This document shows, in pieces, positions 5,677 to 5,714 of a stretch of DNA of 5,714 nt. Within the stretch, counting starts at the first letter, position 1, and the number at the start of each line of letters is the position of its first letter. The translations under genes and the position numbers were made by a program. This DNA comes from Pseudomonadota bacterium (GTDB lineage: Bacteria > Myxococcota > Bradymonadia > UBA4248), in contig JAGACY010000188.1 of assembly GCA_017613855.1 (NCBI GenBank), positions 1 through 5,714 of the forward strand, in the 5' to 3' direction. The notes beneath the pieces are model-generated. The model had not been told where the DNA came from and did not search any database. It saw only the letters and a list, made by a program, of their open reading frames with translations.

Positions 5677-5714
5677 GGGGATGCAAAACTAAAGGGAAAA
5701 TCTAAAGCTAAGGG

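Noticed and set aside
5208..5705. 165-codon open frame on the plus strand
   Set aside because: It runs antisense through the lipoprotein gene, and its last part is translated heptamer array. The minus frame has a signal sequence and acidic linker, so this is a shadow.

Overview
The window looks like part of an exopolysaccharide or capsule export locus from a Gram-negative bacterium. All well-supported genes lie on the minus strand. The evidence for an outer membrane is an OPX lipoprotein, a beta-barrel protein ending in an aromatic residue, and several signal peptides. Base composition is close to even by eye. The combination of a short OPX protein with a separate barrel porin, plus a small acidic lipoprotein of the EEPEPDD type, suggests Myxococcota or a related former deltaproteobacterial lineage. 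That placement is an inference, not a proof.

In the direction of transcription (high to low coordinates), the window begins with a lipoprotein of unknown function (5088-5630). A GCGCAAT heptamer array lies just upstream of it and a second array of the same unit lies downstream. A gene-poor stretch (4747-5087) follows. It holds three blocks of heptamer repeats, two of them mirror images of each other, a possible 38-codon ORF, and a good sigma70-like promoter. Next comes a gene set facing one way: a secreted four-cysteine protein of unknown function (4153-4746), a 400-residue outer-membrane beta-barrel (2839-4041), a short polysaccharide export (OPX, Wza-like) lipoprotein (2190-2816), and a fused chain-length regulator/tyrosine autokinase (Wzc-like, 42-2186). 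The last three genes are tightly packed, with gaps of 22 and 3 bases. An 11-base-pair perfect inverted repeat sits in the leader of the barrel gene.

The genes appear to work together as follows. The Wzc-like protein spans the inner membrane, sets chain length and assembly through its periplasmic coiled coil, and cycles by phosphorylating its C-terminal tyrosine cluster. The OPX lipoprotein continues the conduit in the periplasm. It has no C-terminal region that could form the usual helical outer-membrane pore, so the neighbouring barrel is the natural candidate for the outer-membrane exit. The four-cysteine periplasmic protein may be an accessory part. No glycosyltransferase, Wzx flippase, Wzy polymerase or tyrosine phosphatase is visible here, so the rest of the locus must lie outside, probably beyond base 1. 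No RNA genes, insertion sequences or CRISPR arrays were seen.
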